From: Tenodera sinensis
Lineage: Eukaryota > Arthropoda > Insecta > Mantodea > Mantidae
DNA: 64,000 bases
Assembly: GCA_030765045.1 (NCBI GenBank)
Contig: CM060965.1
Span: forward strand, 27,250,435 to 27,314,434
Reading direction: 5' to 3'
Shown: positions 48,641 to 59,233 of the stretch, one piece after another
How the letters are laid out: every line of letters starts with the position of its first letter
Numbering within the stretch: position 1 is the stretch's first letter
The notes under the pieces: model-generated
The model's input: only the letters and a program-made list of their open reading frames with translations
What the model was told of the DNA's origin: nothing
Database searches by the model: none
Translations under genes and position numbers: made by a program

Positions 48641-48874
48641 AAAAATTAAAATTATTTTGTTATTTAACGACGCTGTCAATTGCCAGGATCACATCAGCCT
48701 CGCCGGTGTGCCGGAATTTCGTCCCGCAGGAGTTCTTTTACATGCCAGTAAATCTACTGACATGGAGCTGTCGTTTTTAAGCACACTTAAAAACCATCGG
48801 TCTGGGCCAGATTTGAACCCGCGGCCTTGGGATCAGTAGGCCAGCATCTAACCAACTGAGCCACCCAGACTGAC
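48641..48874 (-). mobile_element. tRNA-derived SINE with 11-bp target duplication
   Basis: ttaatgggcag flanks the insert at 48630-48640 and 48875-48885. On the minus strand the head (about 48874-48800) has box-A-like tggctcagttggttagatgc and box-B-like ggttcaaatctgg. The body (agctccatgtcagtagattt, gcatgtaaaagaactcctgc, aattccggcacaccggcgag) resembles an arthropod SINE body found in several orders. It inserted into the last copy of the 160-bp array, so it is younger than the array. Confidence 0.85.
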
Positions 48875-49479
48875 TTAATGGGCAGAGATACAGAGAGAAT
48901 ATTATCACAGCATTCCTGGAAGAATTGTGTGAAATTGAATGTAAACATTCATATTTTCAACAAGATTCGGCTACAGCACATACAGCTGATCTCTCATTAC
49001 AATTAATTGAAGTTTTCGAAGATAGTGTCATCAGTAAAGGAATATGGCCAGTGCGATCCCCAGATCTTACTGCATGTGTACTTACTAAAGTATAAAGTGT
49101 ATCAGAACAACCCTCTCACGTTGGAAGAACTGAAAGGCGATATACGAAGAGAACTTGCTCCAATTTCAGAAGATGAATTAATGCAAGTGAATGCCAATTT
49201 TCTTAAAAGGTGCAAAGATGTGTGCACAGGGACAACATTTCCAACACCTGCTGTGACAAAGGTATGTGGTTATTGTAATTATCATTTGCACTATAAACCT
49301 ATGCACTTGAATTTAAAGATCTGTGAATAGATGACTCCACCAGCAAGCAGCTGCCCACCTGCCGCTAGAACCCTCCGTCGGCAGCATAGACCACGGTGAA
49401 GAATATGGCACTGTATTAAGCTCTAGGACCTGAGTGAATATAATTTTCACATACCAAGTTAGTAACACACTAACGAGGG

Positions 49480-49740
49480 GGGGAGACTTCTGGCCACCAC
49501 AGGGTCCTGAGAGAGTTGCAGTACTGGAGGGCGGGACATGGTCAGTGCCCTGGTCCCTTCTGGTCAGTATATGTGGTTTTTGCAACCAGAAACCACTTCT
49601 CAATCAAGTAGCTCCTCAGTTGGCCCTTCAGGGACCTAAGGAGGTTGAATGATGACCAGTTCTTCCCCATGCAAGTACCGGGAATCAAACCCAGGTCTCC
49701 CATTGCAGTGCCACCGCCAAGCTGAGATGACCATTCCAAA
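49480..49740. repeat. tRNA-related repeat, SINE-like
   Basis: The piece ggagggcgggacatggtcag (about 49528) is also at about 55755 (ggagggtgggacgtggtcag), with gttttttgc(a/g)gccag after it. The right part (aagtaccgggaatcaaaccc, then ccaccgccaagctgagatg) looks like a minus-strand tRNA head. Its limits are uncertain. Confidence 0.45.
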
Positions 49741-50363
49741 TTTGTAGTTGATGAAAATCAACTTCTGCCATGAGTCTTTCATGTGCTTTCAGAACTTCCA
49801 AATTGATGAAGAAATTGTAGTAGAAGCAATGGTTACTCTGTACCATTTATTGTACATATTATACTATTTTTGCAGCATTAGGACCCAAATGCATTCACAA
49901 GTATGTTCAAGTTGTAGACAAAAGATGTTGATTTACCAAACTCAAAAACTTGCTTTCTAATTAAACAAAAGCTTTTATTTATGATAGATGCAAACTTTAA
50001 TAGTGGCTGATAGCTGACTATTACCATTATTTTTCCTGTTGTGGAAATAAATTTTGTGGGGCAAAAGATATTTATACCACCAGTTTTACAGTGTGATTAA
50101 TACATACCATACAACACTGTAAGGTCTGCCAAATCTATGATTGGATTTTGTATAGAGCCATTCACTATTAAATTTTGTAACAGCCATATTTCATGTCTGG
50201 GTTATTTCTTTGTAATTATAAATACAAAGAACTTGAATGCATTCAATAACAAATTTTAATTAAACAATACATATTAACAGAAGCATCATTTCAACAAGCT
50301 GTTATATTATTTTCATAACATATACATATTTCTTTAAAATGTTGCCTATTAGAAAAAAGAATT
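49741..50363. other. 3' flank of the TERB1-like gene
   Basis: AT-rich DNA downstream of the minus-strand stop at 50364; part of it is presumably the 3' UTR. Confidence 0.4.
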
Positions 50364-50471
50364 TTAGTTTGTCTTCCCTAATGCGCCTCTGCTTGAACTA
50401 TACAGTCTCCACTTTAAGTACAGATCCTTAGCTGACCTCCTTCTATGGAAACGATATGCTCTTCTTATTGC
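50364..50471 (-). CDS. Last exon of TERB1-like gene: C-terminal half of Myb domain
   Basis: A 108-bp exon on the minus strand, too short to stand out as a frame. Its acceptor CAG complements 50472-50474, behind a pyrimidine-rich stretch, and it ends with TAA (complement 50364-50366). It encodes AIRRAYRFHRRRSAKDLYLK followed by WRLYSSSRGALGKTN. Joined in phase 0 to the preceding exon (ending GVQKYGKNFK), it completes a Myb fold. The first exon supplies helices 1 and 2, and this exon the recognition-type helix with KDLYLKWRLY. That arrangement resembles the telobox-type or TERB1 Myb (V/A-DL..K(Y/W)R). The joining rests on splice signals and phase, not on transcript evidence. Confidence 0.7.
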   Translation of the reverse strand, partial: AIRRAYRFHRRRSAKDLYLKWRLYSSSRGALGKTN

Positions 50472-50876
50472 CTGTTTTGAAACAAAATGGACAGTTATAG
50501 ATAATAAAACTCAGGTATGAAAAATCTTATGGGATAGAATACAAAAATGAAACCAAATAGGAACTTGTTTTAAGATAAGCATTGTAATTCTTCCTATAAA
50601 ATAGCCTGGTTTCCTTTTTAACCCTCCTTTAACTAAAATAAAATGCTATTGCTACCTAATAGGTGCTTAGTTTTAACATGTATCTTATATGTAATGTTGT
50701 ATGTAATAATTTTTGCATACATTACATATTTGACAGTGATAAGGATAACATTTTTGGAGTTACTCAGGTGATAAATGCATTTATTTATATTTAGTATATT
50801 TTGTACTATAAATGATTTAGTTTATTTTATTGAATGAGAGAAGTTAATTATTTATGTTATTATCCATGGTGCTTAC
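50472..50876 (-). other. Intron of TERB1-like gene (405 bp)
   Basis: Donor GTAAGC (complement of 50871-50876) and acceptor CAG (complement of 50472-50474). No other feature is seen in it. Confidence 0.7.
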
Positions 50877-53795
50877 CTTGAAATTTTTACCATATTTTTG
50901 TACTCCAGAAATCAAATTCTGAAGTTCCTCTTCTGAATATTTCAGCAAACGATAATGCTTATTCTGAGTGCGTCTCCTTTTTATTTGCATTCTTGAGTCT
51001 GATAAAAACGTATTCTCAGAGGAACTGGAAAAGTTTTCTTCTGTTAAACATTTACTTGCAGCTGTTTCTTCCATTGAACATTCATTCATATGAAAAATCT
51101 TAGGTCTTTCCTGTGTTGTACCGTCAGACATACTTTCATTCCTTCTTTCATGTTCGAGCATTTTATCTTTGTTAGGATCTGTATCATTTGTTTGACCAGG
51201 AAAAAGTTGCCTTCCTGACATGTTGCTCTTTTTCTTATGTGATAATGGAGTTTGTATTGGTTGACTAAAATAGTGTTGTGAAGCCTCAAAGCTGCATGGA
51301 AATGCTGGTGTCATACCCACACTGCATTCATCGCTGCTGTCATGTATCTGAGAAGGAATATAGTGATTTTCTTGATCCCTGATAGCTTCATTTCGTTTCA
51401 ATTGAGGTTTGGGGGAAATACTTTCCTGAGGCGTAAACCATTTAGAGCTCTCTGAGCTCTTGCGTGTTGGTGATACAGCTGTGCAGTCATTCATGTGTTC
51501 CTTGGGACTTAAAGAAATGTTTTTAATAAACTCCTCTGCAATTTCATCATTTTTTGTATTCTGAATTTCAGGATATGTGACATTATGGAATATGTCCCTG
51601 CAAATTTCTGTATCTTTTACAACTGCAGATACACAACACTTCTGTTCTTTATCCAGTGACCTTTTTTCAGTTTCTGCACTATTTATACTTTTAGTCTCAC
51701 ATTCATAAACATCATTTTCTTCTGTATCAGCTTCCAAAACAGTGTTAAAATCCAAAATTTGATTCCTTAAGAAACTTTGCATGTTTTCGTTGTCCATATT
51801 TAAACTTCCTGAATTACAGTCTGTGGATTGTGCAGCATGGTCTTGTGTGGTATTCAAATTGTAAGTTGTTTCACTAGCTTGATAATAAGGATTTGTTGTA
51901 GTATTTATGCTACATTCTTCATTTCTTATTGGATGTGATAGATGCTTATCTTTCAAACTTTGGTGGGGAGTACTTGATCTTGATGATGGTTGCATTGACT
52001 GTGCATCAGCACTGATAGGAATAACTACAAAATTAGAAGAATTAGCAAAATAGCCTCTCTTCTCTTGAGCATTACATTCTCTTGTTGCATTTGAATAAGA
52101 TTTCAAATATCTTTCTATTTTTGCATTTTGTGATTCAATTTGCATAGTCTCGAGCATTCTTTTTGAACAAATTGCTTTATATTTATTGTTATGTAGTTCT
52201 TTTATTTTGTTTTTAAAAGTATCACTCACTACAGATTCACTGTTAGAATCGCCAGAATTATGCTTTGAAGTAATTTCTCTGGATAAATATTGTGGTAAAT
52301 GCATATTAGTTTTAAAACAGCTGACTTCTATATCACTCTGACAATTCCTAAACCTTCTGACTATTTTAGCTTTAGGCAAATATTCCAACATGTTACATTC
52401 TCCATTTAATATTTCCTTATAGGAGCAATGAGGTTCGGAAACTGTAGTTGATAGTTCAATGTATTTTCTTTTTAAAGGTAACTGACTCTGGCTAAAACTC
52501 TGTGCAAACATAAGCACTTGTTCACTTTTATTCTTATATGATTTGGAATGTGCATTATGACCAATAGTTACTCGCTGTGGCTTTTTGAAACATATCTCTG
52601 TATCACTCTGAGATATTTTGCCTATTCTATTTATGTTGTGTTTTATAACCGTATCATTTTTATTTTTATATGCAGTATAATCTGATACATTCTGAGAATT
52701 TTCTGTAATACATTTAAAGCCACATTGCTTCTGCATATATCTTGGGAATTTTTCTTGCACATTTTGTGCAGACTTGCCACATAAAGCACTATTCTTAAGG
52801 GAAAGCTTGTGGCTTTTACACATATGTGAATGTGCAGGGCTCAGCACTTTTGTGGCTGCCTGCTGTGCTTTTACAGTTTCTTTGTTTATTGGAACATTAC
52901 CACAATATTGTGTTTCTTTGGGTGTTACATTAAATTTAGTTAAAGATTCTGATTTTCCTTTCTCATGTGGTGCCTCACTATTTTTACACTGTACTTCATG
53001 GTGTAAAGTTTTCTGTATAGTTGGCAAAAGACCATTGTCTATATGTGGTGAATGTATAGTAAAAGGTTGCTTCTTAGAATTGAGATCATCATTATTTAAC
53101 TTTAAGGTTGCATTTCTCTGATGATCAAAAAATATATCTTTACTCCTTTCATTCTGCGAGCTTTTTCTGTCTGCACTATGTAAATGCAATCTTGAAAATC
53201 TTTTTCTGATTTGACCTGAATTGTTATTTTTTGAAGAACTGGAAACAAATGAGCTAGGAGATGTACTGGCATCAGAAAATTTTTCAGAACATTGTTGCCT
53301 CTTTTTGATAGTGTTTTTCAGCTTATGGGAACTCCGACCAGAACTATTGCATGGGGTGCAGTTTGCACAAAGAAAGTTAAAAGTGGCATTTTTCACTTCA
53401 GTATTTGGTGCCGGTTTATCTTCACTTTCCAATTTAGAGCTTGATTTAGATGCATGGTCAGTTTTTGGTGCCATATTGCTAATGTTTTCTTTCCTATTTT
53501 TCATTACATGAACTGTATCATTAAGATCAGCTGAATGTGAAGAACTTGGCATATCAGAATTTATTTCAGTAATGTTATGATTTTTAGTGTGACTCTGATG
53601 CAAGGTAAGGTGTTTTTCATCAGCTGCACAGTATTTCAGTAGCTTTTGGGCAGCCTGAGTTATGTCTGAGAAAGTTTCAAAGTTCACTGTTGCTTTTACT
53701 ACAGATGCAATTCCATTTTCTTGTATGAATTCTTCCTTACTCTTACTGCAATTGTTGACAAGGTAACCCAGTGCAAGCAGCGGACGCAATTTGTA
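50877..53795 (-). CDS. Large internal exon of TERB1-like gene: ARM end, disordered middle, Myb start
   Basis: The exon has 973 codons and is phase 0 at both ends: acceptor CAG complement at 53796-53798, donor AAG|GTAAGC at 50877. It is by far the longest open frame in the window. The start of the exon (YKLRPLLALGYLVNNCSKSK, then EEFIQENGIASVVKA) looks like one armadillo-type helical repeat. The middle (about residues 70-920) is Ser/Asn/Lys-rich, low in hydrophobics and probably disordered. The end (RRRTQNKHYRLLKYSEEEL then QNLISGVQKYGKNFK) is the first half of a Myb/SANT domain, finished by the exon at 50364. An ARM-like N-terminus, a long linker and a C-terminal Myb is the layout of TERB1. 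In vertebrates TERB1 links telomeres to the nuclear envelope with TERB2 and MAJIN in meiosis. The middle has no sequence match I can name. An alternative is another ARM/Myb protein. The ATG seen at 53789 is internal, not a start. Confidence 0.65.
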
Positions 53796-53980
53796 CTGTT
53801 ATTGAAACAGAAGAAAAGTATTTTAAATTCTGTAATGATATAATGTTAAATCCATTTAACATTAAACTGAAAAAATAAAATAACTACTGTTGAGCCTAGG
53901 AAACATTTATACTAATTAAATAAACTATAGACCAGAATTATAGAATTTAAGCTCAATGTTTGTCTAAGACTTCTTATTAA

Positions 53981-55431
53981 TCTCTTGAGCACTGGCCATT
54001 TAAAACCTCCGTGGGCCGAGAACTGCTACCCAATATCCAGCGCAGGGCATTTAAATTGTTGTTGTTGTTGTTTTCTAGTGTCTTGCATCTGGCAATGAAG
54101 CCATTAGCATTTGTGCTTTCCAATACTTTTGAACTGTAGCATTCATGTATGTGGCTTTCATGTAACTGTTTTCTTAACGGGCACCAGTTTTACAATGTGG
54201 CAGTTACATCACCCGATTTAAACCCCCATTTTTCAAGGGAGACCACATCTATCGTTGGTCAACGGGTCCACCGGACCTAGCCAGGAGGACTAAATAGGTG
54301 GTATTTAGATCCACCGACCTTCCCCTCATGTGCCTCTGAGGGACGCTGTTGTGCTGTGATAGGCCAACACATATGTAAATGACATTTCCTCCATTTTAGA
54401 TGAAACAGTTATACCGCTGTGATTCGGTCCGCATTTAAATTGTTAAATGTGCTAAAAGTGCTTCATAAATACACAGTTGTATTTTGCGTAAATATTAAGT
54501 TATTTTAATGAAACAAAAACTGGTATAAAACTCGTTATATGCAATATACATGTATGTCATCAGCAAAGTAGAGCTGCATTAACAAATCATTGAAATGGCT
54601 CTATTTTGTTTCACTGTGGTGAAAAGTTAACTTTCCTCTTTCGAACGCATCTAATACAAGCTCTGAAAGAAACAGTAGTCGACCCATTGTATGTGTGGCC
54701 TGTGCGTCAGCAAAACAAAGCATAGTGTATGCGTGGTCTGTGAGTCATCAAAATAAAGCATGTTTCCAACTTTTCCTTATATATGTTTCGTAACTTGGGT
54801 AGCAGGCTCCGTTTCTTTCTTTATTGAAATACATACATATACTTTCCTGCTTGTAGCTGAAGTGAGAAGTGGTATAAAAAGGTATTTTTGCACCAACTGG
54901 ATATAACAATATACAATTGTTTGGTAATTTGGAGAGCTCTAAACCCACATAAGACAATGACCTACCTGGACTTCCAACTATCAATAGCTCGCAGCCTAAC
55001 TGAACAATACCACATTGAGAGACCTCTTCATACTGAGGGTAGAAAATCCAGAACCCCTGCACCCCTCAGACTTCAAGGAAAACATTATCCTAAAAGGATA
55101 CCACCAACAGCAAAGAAGTCCCGCTCATCTCGAAAATGTTCTGTGTGCCACAAGAAGGGAATTCGCAAGGAAACTGGGATGATGTGCTGCGAATGTGGAG
55201 ATGTGCCCTTGTATGTTTATCCCTGTTTTGAGATATATCACTGCAGATGGAACATATAAAGGGAAGCCAGTAAAGTATATAGAATTTACTTAAATGTTTC
55301 ATAACAGGGGAAAATTAAAATAAGTTGAGTTAGATAAGGGATAAATAAGGGTTAAATGCACAAACACTCAGAATGTGTATACACGCCCATATTTAAATGG
55401 ATGTGGTTTTACATCCATAGCGCTCAAAAGG
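53981..55431 (+). mobile_element. piggyBac-like element, internally deleted
   Basis: TTAA flanks both ends (53977-53980 and 55432-55435), the piggyBac target duplication. The ends are inverted: tctcttgagcactgg at the left, and the complement ccttttgagcgctatgg at the right. The plus-strand frame 54888-55259 is the C-terminal part of piggyBac transposase: MTYLDFQLSIARSLTEQY, then CSVCHKKGIRKETGMMCCEC and VPLYVYPCFEIYH. This is the cysteine-rich C-terminal domain (CxxC, CxxC, then CF..YH). The catalytic region is missing. A short LINE 3' tip lies at 54057-54134. Confidence 0.9.
54057..54134 (-). mobile_element. Extremely 5'-truncated LINE insert (about 80 bp)
   Basis: gttgttgttgttttctagtg then cttgcatctggcaatgaagc is nearly identical to 60040-60120, the 3' end of the RNase H LINE. 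Both have a (CAA)n tail on the minus strand. Homology stops after ttttgaactgtag at 54134. Confidence 0.85.
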
Positions 55432-55619
55432 TTAAGTACATTGCCCCCAAAAAATTGATCAGAAATACAGTACGCAATAGGAACCCATAATTATGTCCTG
55501 TCTGAAGTAAGGGCTTATAATAAACAAGGAAATATGAGAGACAGTATGGAGGTGAATGGGAAGTATAATCTTATTAAGGAAGAGACACTCTTGTCAATAT
55601 TCCTAAAGTTAAATTGTAT

Positions 55620-55830
55620 CTGTATTGTACCCTTTTTATGCTAACCAACTAAACCCATTGCACAACAGCCCTTTCTGGACCAAGACCTACTGCCTGGTTA
55701 CTGCATCCCTCATCACTACTCACCACAGGCGTCATGAATGGGGTGCAGTATGGAGGGTGGGACGTGGTCAGCACCCCAGTCTCTCCTAGCTGGTGTTTGC
55801 GATTTTTGCGGCCAGACCATTTTTATACAG
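55620..55830. repeat. Fragment of the repeat at 49480
   Basis: It shares ggagggtgggacgtggtcag and gatttttgcggccaga with 49528-49590. No tRNA-like head is seen in it. Confidence 0.5.
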
Positions 55831-55929
55831 CTATAGAAAACCTTTTATTTTAAATCCTGCAACCTTCTTTAATTTACTATTTATTATTTCTTTGAAATAC
55901 ACTAACATTAATGTTAAATTAGGATTACA

Positions 55930-56110
55930 TTTTAATTAGAAATTATACATCATTTCATTTGGATAGCTATCTGTGTTTTGGGGCTCCCTGATTTAAAAAG
56001 AGGCATTTATAGAAAAAAATACACCTATGTATTTGTGTGAGCAGAACTAAAAAAATCACATGTGTAACACTCACATAACTTTTTCTAACTAGTATTATAT
56101 TTGTACAGCT
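55930..56110. repeat. Scrambled ACTTTCTCTAC-family fragment
   Basis: gttttggggctccctgattt resembles the interior of copy A in plus orientation. It is followed directly by aaatcacatgtgtaacactc and ctttttctaact, which resemble an outer end in minus orientation. Two differently orientated pieces are thus fused. Confidence 0.4.
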
Positions 56111-56462
56111 TCCACAAACTATTGCAGAAGATTACTTTCTATCTGCACATGTTAATTGAAATAGTTTCACTATTTGAACGCATTTTGCTGTAGGTACAAA
56201 GGAAATATAGCAGACTGAAGCAAGTCAGATCTTTATATACTGGTGCTGAAATTCTATTCTCTTTCCAGAATATCATAAGAAACAATTGAATAAGATTTCC
56301 AAGAATGATGAGACTATTGAAACGTAAACCAAGAATTTCATCTTCATAGATATTATTTACATTTTAATCATATGAATAAATGAAATTCTGTGCAAGGGAT
56401 TACAATTTAGAAAATCTGACCTAAGGTATGCTTAAGCAGAGACAGTACTGAACGTGTTATAC

Positions 56463-56640
56463 CTTGTCTTTGGCATTGACCAAAATAAAAAGCAGCAATG
56501 GAACTGCATTGTGTCTTGTTGATTCTTCACAATTAGATGGATTATTTTCCACTGCTGCTGTCAGCAATTCAATAAGGTTTTCTCTCAAAGTATCCACATT
56601 ATTTGGCACACTCTGCCACCCTGCAAGTGCATGTAGACCT
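56463..56640 (-). CDS. Upstream exon of TERB1-like gene, ARM-like
   Basis: A 178-bp exon: acceptor CAG complement at 56641-56643, donor AAG|GTATAA at 56463. It is open in the only frame that is phase 0 with the exon at 50877. It encodes GLHALAGWQSVPNNVDTLRE, then NLIELLTAAVENNPSNCEES and TRHNAVPLLLFILVNAKDK. This is helix-forming and Leu/Ala-rich, like one to two armadillo repeats. Joined, it reads VNAKDK then YKLRPLLALGYLVNN. The exon before it was not found with certainty; a weak candidate is near 61120-61225. Confidence 0.6.
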
Positions 56641-56765
56641 CTGAAAAATAAAGTAGTATTTATGAAGTTTCAACTTTTATTGATTATATTTATGATTGAA
56701 TGAACGAATTTCTCAAAATGATGTTCCATACATACATAACCTTTCTGATGGCAAACTAATAATAT

Positions 56766-57178
56766 TGTAACAGAATTGCACAAAAATACAGGGTCTGTTT
56801 CTTTTCTAACCTTTTATTTCCTCTAAATTTACTACAAATGCACAATTTCCTTCTCGTTGCTAACACAGTATATAAACTTCTCTACTATTACAATTCACAG
56901 TTGTTCTTCCGATAATCTTTCAATGTCTTTCTCCAGTTTCACTGTCTCTTATATTTGTACTATTATAATACAATCACTTGACGACACATACATGCTTGCT
57001 GACAGGCTGGCCGACTCACTCTCATACCTAAAACTAATTGTGCACAACAACTTAAACAACTATCATTCACTCAACTCTAAAAACTGACACCAACTAACTG
57101 AACTGCTCACTGCCTGTCCTATTTATACTGGAGCCGGCATGACATAACCTCCTTTGAGTTCTTTCAACTGCACATGTG
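56766..57178 (-). repeat. Solo-LTR candidate 1
   Basis: On the minus strand it begins tgtgcagttg (complement near 57178) and contains TATAAATAGGACAG (57112-57125), then an AATAAAAGG signal (about 56800-56810). It ends near tctgttaca (complement at 56766). A promoter followed by a poly(A) signal between TG and CA termini is LTR layout. No target duplication was found, so it is only a candidate. Confidence 0.45.
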
Positions 57179-57592
57179 CATGACTCATCAAAGAAGTAGC
57201 CAGAAAGTTCTGGTGTTATTGCTGTTCGATTGCATACACACAGTTGCTAGTTGTCCTGTAGCCCCAGACCTCCTCCATGCCTTGCCATACACACAACCAC
57301 TTGTATCCAAGGTCACCCAGCCTCCTCTTGCCTGTATATTGTTGAAAGACCCAATATCATAATATATTAATATAGCATTAATATTTCCCAATTTTGAAGT
57401 TGCTATTCTTCCATACTTGATTGTAATTAACACCAGGTCAGTTTTATTTATACATATGGCTTTTAAACTATTGATTAAATGATAATAAATATAGATGATT
57501 ACAAATCATTCATCAGGTTTTGGATGAATGTATTTCACAAAGTATTACATACAAAATATTGAATAATATATAGCGTTGTGATAAATGAAAAG

Positions 57593-57995
57593 TCCTGTTA
57601 CTTTTAATGACACTTTATTCCTTCTAAAACTAATCACAAAACGCAGTTCTCTTTTATCATTATAACAATGTATTGTGATCTTGTAACTCACAGCAGTTCT
57701 GTTCTATTGGAACCCTGACAGAAACTTTATTGCTCTGACACTTAACTATTCAACTTAACTCAACTCTAAAAACTGACTGACTGTTCACACAAACAAACAA
57801 CTCCAACAATTAACTAAACTGACAATACACTCACTAAAACTGCTTCAGCACTCACTGGCCTAACACTGACTATCCTGTTCGGGCTGACTCCCTTATACAG
57901 GTGTAAATGAATAACACTGCACAAATTTTACTGGTGATAGTCATAGGCAATAAATTTGAGATAGGAAACCTATGGTCTAGGATTACAAATTACAG
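57593..57995 (-). repeat. Solo-LTR candidate 2
   Basis: On the minus strand, a TATA-like cctgtataagggag (about 57884-57897) is followed by two AATAAA signals, the last (complement near 57611) before acaggacttttcatttatca. The end sequence is close to 20790-20870. The part beyond the TATA (57897-57985) recurs inverted at 59163-59254. Confidence 0.45.
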
Positions 57996-58094
57996 AACTG
58001 TGCCTTAAAATTGTTTGAGGGCATGCATGCCACTGAGCATGACCACTGCAGCTATAACATATGATGAAGAAACGAGCGGACAAATTTTGTAGCC

Positions 58095-58180
58095 TGTCCA
58101 TTTAGCACAATGGTTATGGTGCCCAGACACAAGGCACACACGTATTAAAAGTGCAGGTTCAAATACTCATAACCCCACAT
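58095..58180 (+). repeat. tRNA-like SINE head
   Basis: catttagcacaatggttatg (box A-like) and gcaggttcaaatact (box B-like) are separated by about 45 bases. Stems are poorly paired, so this is a SINE or tRNA pseudogene rather than a tRNA. Confidence 0.45.
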
Positions 58181-59160
58181 TTTTATGCTCTTCTTTCTTT
58201 CGTTCATCAGTGCATGCTTAACCTAATTTGATTTACACGAAACATTTGTGTTTGCTGTAATTTTTCGTTTAACTAATCTTTAAAGTTTTTGTTTCAAGTT
58301 TGTTTAACTGTTATTTACACTTGCATGACCTAAATAGCAGGTACACACTAAATTTCATTTTCACTTAAATGAGATGGTTCAAGCCTAACACAATGTTATT
58401 ATGTGCTGAAGGAAATAGGAAATGAGACCTGCATGACTCGAGTAGGAAACAGTCACCACATGGTGATGTTAGTATCTTCCAGGGTTATTAAGGTCACCTA
58501 TTGGCAGTATTAGACATTTGTCATGTTAATACATAGGTATTCAGCATCTCTTTAGACAGTTGTAGTACTTTGTGCTATTACTGGTTCAACGTTTTGTGAA
58601 CTGTTTGCAGCAGGTCAACTGTTGGAAGGAACATTTCTGTTATTGACATGGACAAATAGCCTACAGTCAGCTTCAGACAAATGGCATAACCCTCCAGCCT
58701 AGGTTATCAGATGTAAGAAGTAAAAGTAAACAATATTCTGTACATTGCATATCATGGTTGTATTTTGCTATTTTAAACCAAATGTACATTTCTCTCAAAA
58801 TAAGGAGAGAAAAAAATACTTATAACCTCTTCGGGTTTGAACTTGATTTCTCGGCTTCATGAGGTCCACAGTCAGTCAGCTTAACTGCGCGGCCAAAGCA
58901 CACGTTTTAGAAGTGTAGCTGCTTGCCACAACCAATTATCCATTGCAGTGGCATGCAGACACATGTTAAGTGTCCAATTTAAGCACTTTTCATAGCGCTT
59001 CAATTTAAAAGTGCTTCAGAGAGACAGCAGACATGCTTCACTAAGTTCTTAACAAGCACTATTTTGATTCAGTGGATAATATTGATATACTTCTTTCTAG
59101 TTATGTTTTATTGGTCACAATCTCGAATTACTTTGAACACTATAACTTATTAACTTGACG
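58181..59160. other. No gene seen; one weak tRNA-like patch
   Basis: The minus strand near 58840-58915 has gcgcagttaagctgac and agttcaaaccc in a box A/B arrangement. It is weak and not otherwise supported. Confidence 0.35.
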
Positions 59161-59233
59161 TCGTAGACCATTGGTTTCCTATCTCAAATTGATTGTCTAT
59201 GAACCCTCTATTACCAGAAAAATTTGTGCAGTG

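Larger units (their letters stand above)
47700..49320 (+). pseudogene. DDE transposase relic expanded by tandem repeats and a SINE
   Basis: The opening frame (47720-47971) reads IDPYLIFFTNEAWFYLNGNI, equivalent to FFTDEAWF of related elements with the catalytic Asp changed to Asn. MPLHDQKVGVWCAV follows. After the repeats and SINE come YFQQDSATAHTADLSLQLIE (about 48950-49000), WPVRSPDLTA (about 49045-49075) and LEELKGDIRRELAPISEDEL (to about 49180). The order is catalytic block 1, 2, 3 and C-terminus. Removing the repeats and SINE would leave about 0.8 kb. Confidence 0.8.
53796..56462 (-). other. Intron of TERB1-like gene (2667 bp)
   Basis: Donor complement at 56456-56462 (GTATAAC) and acceptor complement at 53796-53798. 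The intron holds a piggyBac-like element (53981-55431), a LINE tip within it, and repeat fragments at 55620-55830 and 55930-56110. Confidence 0.6.

Noticed and set aside
52774..53511. Plus-strand frames opposite the large exon
   Set aside because: They are shadows of the 973-codon minus-strand exon, with no features of their own.
53787..53789. ATG as the start of the 981-residue frame
   Set aside because: A good acceptor lies just upstream, the frame continues into it, and the exon at 56463 joins in phase. The methionine start listed for this frame is therefore internal to the exon.
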